A stretch of DNA of 53,395 bases from DASYML01 sp036399835 (GCA_036399835.1 DASWMI010000114.1:1-53395), one strand, 5' to 3'. Shown: positions 43,561 through 51,194, numbered from the stretch's first letter. Numbers and translations: made by a program. The notes: generated from the letters alone by a model not told the origin.

Positions 43561-43700
43561 AGATGAGCCACAGAGGCACGGAGACACAGAGATAAAGATA
43601 AATCAGGTGTGATAAGAGTTTTCAAGACATCTTTCCCACTTATGCTCTGTCTCTCCGTTTTGTTCTCTGTGCCTGCGGTGGCTGATTTTGAAATCTGTTC
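43561..43700 (-). repeat. Dispersed imperfect-palindrome repeat, copy 2
   Basis: The unit lies between the kinase and response-regulator genes. Read on the plus strand it begins AGATGAGCCACAGAGGCACG and ends TTTTGAAATCTGTTC. The reverse complement of 46677-46825 is almost identical along its length, apart from a few substitutions and a short insertion near TCTCCG. Its internal arms (CACAGAGGCACGGAGACACAGAG-type and CTCTGTCTCTCCG-type) can pair, so it folds as a long hairpin in the operon mRNA. Confidence 0.85.
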
Positions 43701-43718
43701 TAAATCTCAAGCCTTGTG

Positions 43719-45404
43719 TTAGTGCTTAAAGCCAAGCTCAAGCGAAGAATCGTTGTCGAGCCTGCTGGTAGGGTTTTGTGTTTCGGTGCGGTCGCTCAAG
43801 TTTTCGGCCATCGGCAGATAGATGGTAAAGGTGCTGCCGCGCCCAGGCTCGCTTTCGACGCGGACATGGCCGCGATGCGCCTTGACGATGTGCCTGACGA
43901 GCGCGAGTCCCAGCCCGCTCCCCTTTACATCATGCACGAGGCCCGTGCTGACGCGATAGAATTTATCGAAAATCTTCTTCTGCTCATCGCGCGAGATGCC
44001 TATCCCCTGGTCCGCAACCGCGAAGCTGACAAAGCCTTCATCCTGTCCGAGACGGACAATAATCTCGCGCGACGAGCCGGAATACTTGACGGCGTTATCG
44101 AGCAGGTTCATGAAGGCTTGCGCGATAGCGTCCGTGTCAATCAGGACGGGCGGCAGTTGGGCCTGCGGATTCTCGAAGTTGATGGTAAAGCCCTGCTGCT
44201 TTAACTGGACCTCGAATGTTTTGAGCGTCGCACAGATGACTTCCCAAACGTTGGCGCGCTCGAAGTGATAAGTCTTGCGGTCCGATTCGATCTTCGAGAA
44301 ATCGAGTATGTTATTGATGAGCTGTGTCAGCCTGCGGCTCTCCGTCTCTATGTACTCGCCATACTCGCGCATCTTCTCATCTTCTTTGACCCTGCCGAGC
44401 CGCAGGAATTCTCCGAAGACGCGTATCGAAGAGAGCGGCGTGCGCAGCTCGTGCGAGACATTCGAGACAAAATCGGTCTTCATCTCCGACAGCTTCATCT
44501 CGCGCGAGGCCGTGCGCAGCGCCAGGATAATCCCGCACATGACGGCCACAGCCATGAGCAGGGAAAGCGACATGCTGAGATTAAAATTCCAGCGCGCCCA
44601 TTGCTCCGGCGTCATGTGACGGCTGCGAATCCCTAGCCGCCAGTCTCCGAAATAGGGAAGCCCCATGATGGATTCGTTGTCCTGGCCCCGTGCGGGCTGC
44701 GTCGCCATCACCAGTTTGCCGTCGCCGTCGTAGACGGTCACGATGACGTTCTCCTGCGCATTGTCGGGGAAAAACTTGGCGAGCGAATTATGAATCGCAA
44801 CGGGGAGATAAACGTTCTTAAAGTAAGCCGTATCCAGAATCATGCCGCTTGCGCCGACGACCTTGTGCGCATCATTCGTGATGGGCTTGATGATGACGCG
44901 ATTTTCGGGGTCACGCTCGTCCGATGAGAGAGAGGCTGGTCGCAGCTCGCTTCCTTCCTGGCTGAGCAGCTTGAGCGGAGCGACAGCTATATTGGCCGCA
45001 CGCAGCTCCGCTGGTGAAGGGTTGACGATGGGAGTCTTGCTGCGAGGGTCGTAAAAGAGAATCTCCGGGTGCTCTTTGCCTTCAAAGCGCGTGACGAAGA
45101 GAAGCTTGGCCCCGACCACTTCGCATTTGCCGAAAAGGTGTTTGGCGCGATAGATGTCTTCGCCGAGGAGAGAGCTGGCGGGCGTGTTAAGGGTCTGCTC
45201 GGCGTTCGAGTAGTAATAAAACTTGACCTCCTTGGAAACATCCGAGAGATAATTCTTCATCCACACTTTGTCTGCCACGGAAGAGGTCTTTTCCAGCTTT
45301 AGCAGCGACCAGTATTGAAGCAGAAGTATGCTGAGCAGCGGGACGAGCACGGCAAAAAATCCCACCCACAGAAGATGTCTTTTAAGGAATGTACGCAGCT
45401 TCAT
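43719..45404 (-). CDS. Membrane sensor histidine kinase
   Basis: The 561-residue kinase has a first membrane helix (LLWVGFFAVLVPLLSILLLQYW), an extracytoplasmic sensor region of about 230 residues, a second helix (LSMSLSLLMAVAVMCGIILAL), a HisKA domain with NVSHELRTPLSSI (phospho-His at about 319) and a HATPase domain with the N box LLDNAVKYS, G1 ADQGIGIS, F box IFDKFYR and G2 GSGLGLALV. The start at 45404 is taken over one 12 codons upstream because AAGGAG lies just before it, though the gap of three bases is short. It pairs with the response regulator downstream. The signal sensed is unknown; the sensor domain is not a recognised PAS or HAMP. Confidence 0.93.
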   Translation of the reverse strand: MKLRTFLKRHLLWVGFFAVLVPLLSILLLQYWSLLKLEKTSSVADKVWMKNYLSDVSKEVKFYYYSNAEQTLNTPASSLLGEDIYRAKHLFGKCEVVGAKLLFVTRFEGKEHPEILFYDPRSKTPIVNPSPAELRAANIAVAPLKLLSQEGSELRPASLSSDERDPENRVIIKPITNDAHKVVGASGMILDTAYFKNVYLPVAIHNSLAKFFPDNAQENVIVTVYDGDGKLVMATQPARGQDNESIMGLPYFGDWRLGIRSRHMTPEQWARWNFNLSMSLSLLMAVAVMCGIILALRTASREMKLSEMKTDFVSNVSHELRTPLSSIRVFGEFLRLGRVKEDEKMREYGEYIETESRRLTQLINNILDFSKIESDRKTYHFERANVWEVICATLKTFEVQLKQQGFTINFENPQAQLPPVLIDTDAIAQAFMNLLDNAVKYSGSSREIIVRLGQDEGFVSFAVADQGIGISRDEQKKIFDKFYRVSTGLVHDVKGSGLGLALVRHIVKAHRGHVRVESEPGRGSTFTIYLPMAENLSDRTETQNPTSRLDNDSSLELGFKH

Positions 45405-45562
45405 CCGCTCCTTCGGGCTAGGCCAGGCTGGTCCAGCCATCCTTTATACACCCAACCGCCAGCCGCAGTCTGCAAACCCTTCGAGGGTTTTACAACTCGT
45501 TGACAACTTTTACCACTATTTACCTGATTTCTTCAGCCGGATTCCAGCCATCCGCGCCGCAT

Positions 45563-45637
45563 CAAAAAAGAGAGTCCCGCCCGTGGACGATTGAAAATAA
45601 GCTGGCCTCTTATCATCAATCGTCCACGGGCGGGACT
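45563..45637 (-). terminator. Very long intrinsic terminator hairpin
   Basis: Arms at 45573-45594 and 45616-45637 are perfect 22-bp reverse complements (GC-rich outer half), with a further five-base inner stem ATAAG/CTTAT (45597-45601, 45609-45613). On the minus strand the stem is followed by CTCTTTTTTGAT, a U tract, 27 bases after the stop of the zinc-ribbon gene. It separates that gene from the kinase gene. Confidence 0.8.
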
Positions 45638-45663
45638 TGACGCGATAAATTGTTCGGGCGCTT

Positions 45664-46074
45664 TTATCCGGCGTGCAGGAGCGTGCGTATCTGGTCTCCG
45701 AACCTGACCTGGATTTTACCTTCACGCGCGTCAATGACTTTGCCCGTGCCGAACTTGGGATGAAGAATGAAATCTCCTGCGGCATAGACTTGAAGGGTTG
45801 AATACTGACGCTGGACGCGGGCCGCCGCGGCATCTTCCTCTCTTGCGAGAGCCTCGCGCTGCTGTTTCCCCTTAACAGCTTTCCTCACGCTGGCCGTCCC
45901 GTCCCTGTAGAGATGATCGCTACGGCAATAGCGGCAGACGACGCGCTCTATACGCCTGTCGGAGGTGAGCGCCACCACCTGATGATTGCGTTCCTCTTTG
46001 CACTTGCCGCAATAAGTTAGAACATCATCTCCGAGCCGTGTTCGCTTGACAATCCCGCTTGAGTTCATCCCCAT
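45664..46074 (-). CDS. Small zinc-ribbon protein with C-terminal Tudor-like domain
   Basis: The 136-residue protein has an N-terminal four-cysteine ribbon (CGKC at about residues 21-24 and CRYC about 27 residues later), a Lys/Arg/Glu-rich central helix (about 60-90) and a C-terminal segment DFILHPKFGTGKVIDAREGKIQVRF, which resembles the Tudor-like beta-barrel at the end of UvrD/PcrA helicases and CarD-type RNA-polymerase interactors. A nucleic-acid or RNA-polymerase associated role is inferred. The start at 46074 has GAGGG at about five bases; an ATG two codons later is possible. A good promoter lies 60 bases upstream and a strong terminator follows, so it is its own transcription unit. Confidence 0.75.
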   Translation of the reverse strand: MGMNSSGIVKRTRLGDDVLTYCGKCKEERNHQVVALTSDRRIERVVCRYCRSDHLYRDGTASVRKAVKGKQQREALAREEDAAAARVQRQYSTLQVYAAGDFILHPKFGTGKVIDAREGKIQVRFGDQIRTLLHAG

Positions 46075-46133
46075 CGTTCCCTCGCTTGTTCCCGCCGAAA
46101 GTTTTTCACTTAAAACGCTCGACCCGGAAAAGT

Positions 46134-46162
46134 TTATCACCCTGATTCTGTCGTCATCACAA
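46134..46162 (-). promoter_or_regulatory. Candidate sigma70-type promoter for the zinc-ribbon gene
   Basis: On the minus strand TTGTGA (46162-46157) is followed after exactly 17 bases by TGATAA (46139-46134), about 60 bases before the start. It is the best-spaced promoter-like pair I see in the window. The rest of the 46075-46391 spacer shows only a TTATACAAC-like A/T patch at about 46232. Confidence 0.45.
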
Positions 46163-46391
46163 CCCTGCGCAAATTTGAAAAGCTTTCGAGCGCCGCCTTC
46201 ATCATCTTAGCATCCAAGCTGGCAAGGCTGCTTTATACAACCATGCTTTTTTGTGTAAGCTTGACCCGGCGAAGACTCTGCCGCATCAGACTTGTGCAGC
46301 GAAACGGCTCGCGCTCCGGTTTCCGGATGGCAACCCATCAAGCCTCGCCACATCAAAGATAGCAAGCCCTTCGAGCGGATGGTCTTGAGAG

Positions 46392-46661
46392 ATGAAGGAA
46401 GCGTTAAGCAGACAAGCCCTAACAACTGTGCTCATCGTCGTGCTGCTCTGGTACACGTTCTTCAGCCCGGCTCCGGCGTTTGTCAGGAGCAGAGGCCGCG
46501 AAGAGACGCCGCCGGATGCTGAAGACAGGCGAGAGCGCCTGGCGGAGTCCCGCGACGTGAGCCGCATCTACGAGATTGATGGCCGCCCTGGCGCGCCGCC
46601 CATCAAGACCCCTCAAGAGTCTGTGGACGATCTGGATTGGCCCGATATTATCGGAGCATAA
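46392..46661 (+). CDS. Small single-helix membrane protein, unknown
   Basis: The 89-residue open frame starts with a charged N-terminus and one strong helix (ALTTVLIVVLLWYTFFSPAPAF), then a polar, Asp/Glu/Arg-rich tail with ESRDVSRIYEIDGRPGAPPIK and a terminal DDLDWPDIIG. Composition is protein-like and third-position GC matches neighbours. GAGAG directly precedes the ATG, a poor ribosome-binding site. I do not recognise the family. It is divergent from the zinc-ribbon gene and ends 15 bases before a repeat copy. Confidence 0.5.
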   Translation: MKEALSRQALTTVLIVVLLWYTFFSPAPAFVRSRGREETPPDAEDRRERLAESRDVSRIYEIDGRPGAPPIKTPQESVDDLDWPDIIGA

Positions 46662-46676
46662 GACGGCTCAAATTAA

Positions 46677-46825
46677 GAACAGATTTCAAACTCGGCCACC
46701 GCAGGCGCAGAGACACAGAGAACAAAACGGCAGAGACGGAGCATAAGTGGGAAAGATGTCTTGAAAACTCTTATCACACCTGATTTATCTTTATCTCTGT
46801 GTCTCCGTGCCTCTGTGGCTCATCT
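46677..46825 (+). repeat. Dispersed imperfect-palindrome repeat, copy 3 (inverted relative to copy 2)
   Basis: It starts GAACAGATTTCAAA and ends GTGGCTCATCT on the plus strand. It is the near-exact reverse complement of copy 2 at 43561-43700, about 3 kb away. It ends six bases before the stop codon of the minus-strand gene at 46831. Confidence 0.85.
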
Positions 46826-46830
46826 TCGCG

Positions 46831-47520
46831 TCAGGCGAAGTCTCCGCGCGCTCGCTCGATTTTGTGCCAGCGATTCGGGATGATGCGGTGCGTGCCCCAG
46901 CTAAAGCTGGCCGGGGATTCTTTCTCGTCGGCGAAGACTCTGAGGACGAGCAGCCCTCCGTAGCCGCCGAACTGTTTTGGATTGACCCACCAACTGGCGG
47001 TCGAGTCCCAGATTCTAATCTCGTCATCACGGACGAGGACGGCGCAACCCTCGTGATAAATCAAATCTTCCTTGATCCAATGGATGGAGCTTTCGTCGCC
47101 TTCCCATTTTCTGTACCACTGCCTGGCAGCATCCTCGCTGAATTGCTCTATGAACTGCGCGGGAAAACTTTTGACCCCGCGCGCTCGGAAAACTTCCTGC
47201 GAGAGCGCGGCCAGCGCGCCGCAGTCAAGCGTCTTTTCCTGGACGGCTTCGCACCAGTAGATGGGCCAGCGCGAAGGCCCCCAGCTAAACTTCTGTCGCA
47301 GCCAGCGCGGCCCTGTCAGAGGATGCCCTGCATTGAGTTGCGAAAAATCCATCGCCATCATCCACTCGTGCGCCAGACGGCAGCAGGCCGCACCGTGATG
47401 CGAAATCACGGAGGCAGGGAAGTGCTGCCACTTCTCTATCGCCGCGCTGGTCTCGACGAAATCGGTCTCGTTAACCTCGATTAATTCTTTACTTAATGCT
47501 TTACCCTCTGCCAAAGACAT
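46831..47520 (-). CDS. Putative Cys-His-Asp (transglutaminase-like) protein, unknown family
   Basis: The 229-residue product is not a family I can name. Three residues are spaced like a papain/transglutaminase triad: Cys100 in LDCGALAALSQEVFRARG, His156 in IYHEGCAVLV and Asp172 in IRIWDSTASWWVNP; the Cys at a helix start followed by A-L-A and the H-x-x-x-x-V-L and W-D-S-T strands fit that fold. Trp is abundant. No signal peptide, so cytoplasmic. The ATG at 47520 has AGGAG eight bases upstream and overlaps the 3' end of the ATP-grasp/decarboxylase gene by 20 bases, so the two are coupled. It could be a peptidase, amidase or acyl/peptidyl transferase in the same pathway. Confidence 0.65.
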   Translation of the reverse strand: MSLAEGKALSKELIEVNETDFVETSAAIEKWQHFPASVISHHGAACCRLAHEWMMAMDFSQLNAGHPLTGPRWLRQKFSWGPSRWPIYWCEAVQEKTLDCGALAALSQEVFRARGVKSFPAQFIEQFSEDAARQWYRKWEGDESSIHWIKEDLIYHEGCAVLVRDDEIRIWDSTASWWVNPKQFGGYGGLLVLRVFADEKESPASFSWGTHRIIPNRWHKIERARGDFA

Positions 47521-49780
47521 AAGACATGCTCCTATCGTAAGCTCCTGCATCACAGAAAACCAAAAGGTCGCCGACGCGCACGCCCTCCGGCAATTCCACG
47601 TTCGTCGCCACCACGTCATGCTCCATGCAAAGCCTGCCCATCAAATGCGTCTTGCCGCGCTTGAGGGGCCGCCAGTCGCCCGTGCGCGCATCCTGCGAGA
47701 GAATCCTGTGCGGGTAAAAGAAGTACATCGGCAGCTCCGCAATCGAGCCGTCAACGACCGCCTCTCTAATCTCTCCGCCGGATTCCTGAATCTCCAGCAC
47801 GCGCATCGCCACAGCCATAGAAGGCTGGGCCAGAGCCTTGCCCGGCTCCGACATAATCTGTTTGACATGAGGCAGGGACTGGCGCGCCAGCGCGACGGCG
47901 CTCGTAAACCGCTCGTCCGAGTCCGCATGCCAATCATCCGGAAACCAGCCGCCTCCCACATCCAGGCATTCGATTCTTCTTCCCGTCAGCGATTCGATAG
48001 AGCGACACCAGCGAAGCATGGATTCGTATAGATGCCACCATTGCTGTACGCCTATGTTGCTGCTCGCCATGTGGAAGTGAACGCCGAATGAGCAATCGCG
48101 CGGCAGCATCCCAATCGAGTCAACCAGCGTTTTGAAATCGTCTGGCGTGTCCAGCGGAATCCCGAAGCGTGAAGCGATATGAGGCGTGCGCAGCCTGACC
48201 CCGACTATCTTTGACTGAAGCTCTTTCTTTTCAATGCTCGACACGACGCGCCGCAGGTCTGCTATCGAATCACAGAAGACCGCGTGCAAGGGAGATTTCG
48301 GCATCATCCCTTCGGGCCACCATTTGCCCGGACCATTGAGGACCACCTGCTCGGGCTTGAAGCCGACTTCGAGAGCCTTCTGGACTTCAAGCAGGCTGAT
48401 GGCTTCGGCCAGAAAGCCTGATTCGTATGCCAGCCTGATTAATCTCTCATCCGGATTCGTCTTGATGCTGTAAGCATTCGTGACCAGTGTCTCTGTGGTC
48501 GTGAGCTTTCTTGCCAGCTCCTCGGCGCGTTTGAACAGTTCCGCCGCAGTGCTTTCGAGAAAAAGCCAGGACGGCGTTTCAATCTCCGCCAAGTTTTGAG
48601 ACGAGAGGTCCTGTATAAAGGATGACGGGACGAGCGGTAAGCCTTCGGCATTCTTTGGACCATGACCGTTGCCATTATTGTTGCCGTTGCTCGCACCGAT
48701 GTTGAGCTTGTGCAGACGCTCGGCCAAAACCAGCATCCCCGAAGGGTGTTTCAAAGAGTGGCCGAAGGCCCCCGCGTAAGGCTCTGGCAGCGGCGGCAAG
48801 GGAAACTGCGAGCGCACGGGAACTTCCAGCACGACCCTGGTGAACTCTTCGCAGGCGGCCCCTGTTTTCTGCGCCGGAACATTAGTTGCGCCCTCGACCA
48901 GCAAGGCTGGCAGATTGCGCCCGGCAATGGTCGAGCCGTGAATCCAGGCCGGGAATCTGGGGTTCCATTCGAGCAGCCACGATTTCCCCTCAAGGTCGCG
49001 GACCATCTCCAGCTCAGCGCCGCCGGTCCAGTTCAGCTCCCGGATAATCCTGCGCAGCGGCGACATAATCTCTTCCGGCGGCTCCGTCACATCGCCGGCC
49101 CAGGTCTTGTTGCCTTCGGTCAGTTCGCGCTTACGCATGCGGACGCAGCCGAGCAGCTCTCCCTTGTAAGCACAAAGGGTGATGGATTCTTCGTAACCCG
49201 TGACGTGAGCCTGCAAGAAAAGTTTTTCGGTGGACCAGGCGCGCGTCAGTGTCGAGCGCCAGCCCTCGAATTCGGACCAGTTGCCCGTCCGCACGGCCTC
49301 GTAATATGGTCCCTTGAGCCAGACTCGCCAGTTATGCTGGCGGCAAAAAGCGTGCAGCTCCCAGTCGGAATGGTCCGTCCAGATAAACGGAGGGATGCGC
49401 GCGGGCAAGCCCTGATGCGCATGTATGGCGGGCTTGGCGACATCCCTCAGCGCCAGCGCCGGAGGCGCGAGCAGATTCTTGTGTCCTTCCGGAAAAACGT
49501 CCGCCAGCCATAACGTTTCCAGGTCAATCCCGGAAATCCACAGCGCGCCAGCATCCAGCACTTCCTTAATCATCTCTGCGTAGGCCGCCAGGTTGATCTC
49601 TTCCCAGGGCCTTTGCAGCCACAGCTCGTCGAAATCGGTCCAGTGTATGCCGGAGCTACGGTTGGAATATTCAACGCCGACCAGCGTCGCGTTCGGGTAT
49701 GCCAGGCGCAGAGAGCGTGAGATGCCGACGCCCGGTTGTGGATTGGTCCCACAGTAAAGTCCGCTGATATAGATTTTCAT
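47501..49780 (-). CDS. ATP-grasp ligase fused to PLP-dependent (DapDC/ODC-like) decarboxylase
   Basis: The 759-residue protein joins two enzymes. Residues 1 to about 330 are an ATP-grasp fold: a pre-ATP-grasp Rossmann part (MKIYISGLYCGTNPQPGVG), ATP lysine in WLKGPYYEA, FLQAHVTGYEESITLCA, and the metal-binding LLEWNPRF. An Asn/Gly-rich linker (about 362-378) leads to a fold-III PLP enzyme: Schiff-base Lys440 in NAYSIKTNP, FGVHFHMAS, the glycine loop LDVGGGWFP, EPGKAL, and a C-terminal CDAGAYDRSMSYVF carrying the active-site Cys/Asp and Tyr. This is the layout of diaminopimelate/ornithine decarboxylases. It may ligate an amino acid to a carboxylate and decarboxylate a precursor or product. Flanked by an oxygenase and a putative thiol enzyme on the same strand. 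Confidence 0.85.
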   Translation of the reverse strand: MKIYISGLYCGTNPQPGVGISRSLRLAYPNATLVGVEYSNRSSGIHWTDFDELWLQRPWEEINLAAYAEMIKEVLDAGALWISGIDLETLWLADVFPEGHKNLLAPPALALRDVAKPAIHAHQGLPARIPPFIWTDHSDWELHAFCRQHNWRVWLKGPYYEAVRTGNWSEFEGWRSTLTRAWSTEKLFLQAHVTGYEESITLCAYKGELLGCVRMRKRELTEGNKTWAGDVTEPPEEIMSPLRRIIRELNWTGGAELEMVRDLEGKSWLLEWNPRFPAWIHGSTIAGRNLPALLVEGATNVPAQKTGAACEEFTRVVLEVPVRSQFPLPPLPEPYAGAFGHSLKHPSGMLVLAERLHKLNIGASNGNNNGNGHGPKNAEGLPLVPSSFIQDLSSQNLAEIETPSWLFLESTAAELFKRAEELARKLTTTETLVTNAYSIKTNPDERLIRLAYESGFLAEAISLLEVQKALEVGFKPEQVVLNGPGKWWPEGMMPKSPLHAVFCDSIADLRRVVSSIEKKELQSKIVGVRLRTPHIASRFGIPLDTPDDFKTLVDSIGMLPRDCSFGVHFHMASSNIGVQQWWHLYESMLRWCRSIESLTGRRIECLDVGGGWFPDDWHADSDERFTSAVALARQSLPHVKQIMSEPGKALAQPSMAVAMRVLEIQESGGEIREAVVDGSIAELPMYFFYPHRILSQDARTGDWRPLKRGKTHLMGRLCMEHDVVATNVELPEGVRVGDLLVFCDAGAYDRSMSYVFGRG

Positions 49781-49790
49781 AGTCGCACAA

Positions 49791-49997
49791 TCAAAGAGAG
49801 TCTGGAGCGAAGACGGTCAACTCCCCTCTCCGTTTAAGACCTTTCGGATAAAGCTTGCCGCGATGGTCTTGAGAATTTGAATTCGGACAACTTCCTGAAG
49901 CCAGCCTGTGCCGCAGATGATTGGGGGCGCGATCAGGGGGGCTAATCGCCACGACGCGTGAGGCAGACTTGAAAGCTAACCCCTGGCGCTGAAGCAT
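49791..49997 (-). CDS. Doubtful small open frame between oxygenase and fusion genes
   Basis: A 68-codon frame (MLQRQGLAFKSASRVV to FAPDSL) fills the 235-base spacer in the cluster. It has no clear ribosome-binding site, helix or motif; there is one Cys in ASGSCPNSNSQD. It is listed only because small precursor peptides are sometimes hidden in such clusters. It may equally be untranslated leader of the fusion gene. Confidence 0.2.
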   Translation of the reverse strand: MLQRQGLAFKSASRVVAISPPDRAPNHLRHRLASGSCPNSNSQDHRGKLYPKGLKRRGELTVFAPDSL

Positions 49998-50015
49998 CCC
50001 GCGCGGGCCGACCCT

Positions 50016-50789
50016 TCAACTCGAAGTGCAGGCCCAGAGCGCCGCCGTAGATGCCCGATTGGACGCGGGCGTCGGAATACGCCTTTTAAACTCGTCAGTG
50101 AAATGGCCGTCTACCCTGATACTAAACGACAGCCCCGCAAAAGAATCGCTGCCGTGAAACTGGTTGACGGAATCGAACCATGCGCTGTATGACTCGACAT
50201 AGAGCTTTTCATTGGTCCGATGGTTGAGCATATAGAAAGGCTTGTCCAGATTCGTGCGAAACCAGATGAAGTCGTGGCACAGCTCCGTACTCGTGTGGTC
50301 TCTATGAGCCGTCACGGGCCGCGCCCTGTCGTCATACATGATGAGCATTCTTCCGGTGGCCTTGAAGGGCAGCGTCGCAATAAAATCCATCAGCAAGGGA
50401 AACTCGCCCGCCGCCTCCGTCAACTCCCAGAGTTCTGTTTTATCAAGATCATAATAATTGTCAGGAAGCCTGGACTGGGCCAGATAGATCATTCTTGTGC
50501 CGGGCCTCTCGGGGCTTGATTCCTCCAACTTGAAAGGTCCCGTATAGAATTGATAATCCTTTTGCGCGAGGATGTGTTGCCTGACCCTCTCAGCGATATA
50601 ACCGTCAAGCGACTTCAATCTTTCGACGTCAATAAATTCATCAAACGATTTATAGCAGGGATACTTAATACGCGGGTCTAGCGCGGCCTCCCCGCTGATG
50701 TCATCGAAACCCGCCAGGCGAACATCTTCGCCTCTCGACGTTTCCGCGCGCACAGCGCTCTTGTGCATCTGCTCTGCTGCCTGAGTCAT
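50016..50789 (-). CDS. Putative Fe(II)/2-oxoglutarate-dependent oxygenase
   Basis: The 257-residue product has the facial triad and 2-oxoglutarate anchor of the cupin-fold oxygenases: His162-x-Asp164 in VTAHRDHTSTELCHDFIWF, His212 in NQFHGSD and Arg225 in LSFSIRVDG, thirteen residues after the distal His. The N-terminal third (FDEFIDVERLKSLDGYIAERVRQHI) is helical, as in aspartyl/asparaginyl hydroxylase-like and Fe/2OG natural-product enzymes. It is the first gene of a three-gene minus-strand set with the ATP-grasp/decarboxylase fusion. The exact subfamily is not clear to me. The C-terminal 20 residues are echoed in a fragment at 50990-51070, showing an ancient duplication of the 3' end. Confidence 0.7.
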   Translation of the reverse strand: MTQAAEQMHKSAVRAETSRGEDVRLAGFDDISGEAALDPRIKYPCYKSFDEFIDVERLKSLDGYIAERVRQHILAQKDYQFYTGPFKLEESSPERPGTRMIYLAQSRLPDNYYDLDKTELWELTEAAGEFPLLMDFIATLPFKATGRMLIMYDDRARPVTAHRDHTSTELCHDFIWFRTNLDKPFYMLNHRTNEKLYVESYSAWFDSVNQFHGSDSFAGLSFSIRVDGHFTDEFKRRIPTPASNRASTAALWACTSS

Positions 50790-50989
50790 CCGATTACACC
50801 TGTTAAATTAAATGACAAAAAAATTACACCGGGCCATCCAGCCTTCAGGTCACGTGACGGAGTTTAGCCTGCGCAAGGATTTTGTGGACATAGATTACAA
50901 GCTTTGGCTTGCGTGTTCAAGTTGCCATGCTGGTTGAAACTTGTCTGCGTCCGGTCAACTCGAAAAAAAACTCTTCGGGAATTATTCTT

Positions 50990-51070
50990 TCAACTCGAAG
51001 CGCTGGACCAGAGCGCAGCCGTAGATGCCGGAGCAGATGCAAGCGTCTTCGGTCGCTTGTTGAACTTATC
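50990..51070 (-). pseudogene. Remnant of a second copy of the oxygenase 3' end
   Basis: Reading minus-strand from about 51070 gives DKFNKRPKTLASAPASTAAL then WSSASS and a stop; the oxygenase ends DEFKRRIPTPASNRASTAAL then WACTSS and a stop. Twelve consecutive codons around ASTAALW are nearly identical, and six of the base changes are synonymous third-position changes in this frame (GAT/GAC, TTC/TTT, CGA/CGT, GCA/GCG, TCT/TCC, GCT/GCG), indicating the copy was once coding. Upstream the frame meets a stop and similarity is lost. The gene-free stretch 50790-51449 holds this and a palindromic site at 51175. Confidence 0.6.
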
Positions 51071-51174
51071 CAAACTGAATTGTTGATTCCCAAACAGGAA
51101 TTACCGCAGGGGCTTGGCACGAGCGCGCTAATTTGAGACTAATTTAAAACCATAGCAGGCGAGCCGCCGCAACG

Positions 51175-51194
51175 TCTGTACAGTTCTGTACAGA
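51175..51194. promoter_or_regulatory. Tandem CTGTACAG palindromes, possible operator
   Basis: Two copies of the palindrome CTGTACAG (51176-51183 and 51186-51193) are separated by two bases, so the centres are 10 bases apart, one helical turn. This arrangement suits two dimers of a repressor. It lies in the spacer between the oxygenase gene start (about 390 bases away) and the convergent-side end of the DUF5715 gene. The spacing does not fit the E. coli LexA box. Confidence 0.35.

Noticed and set aside
45516..45833. A 105-codon minus-strand frame overlapping the zinc-ribbon gene and terminator
   Set aside because: Out of frame with the zinc-ribbon protein and runs through the long terminator hairpin.
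50917..51120. A 67-codon minus-strand frame over the oxygenase remnant
   Set aside because: It is in a different frame from the one showing synonymous changes against the oxygenase gene, and its Arg/Leu-rich product looks like a shadow.
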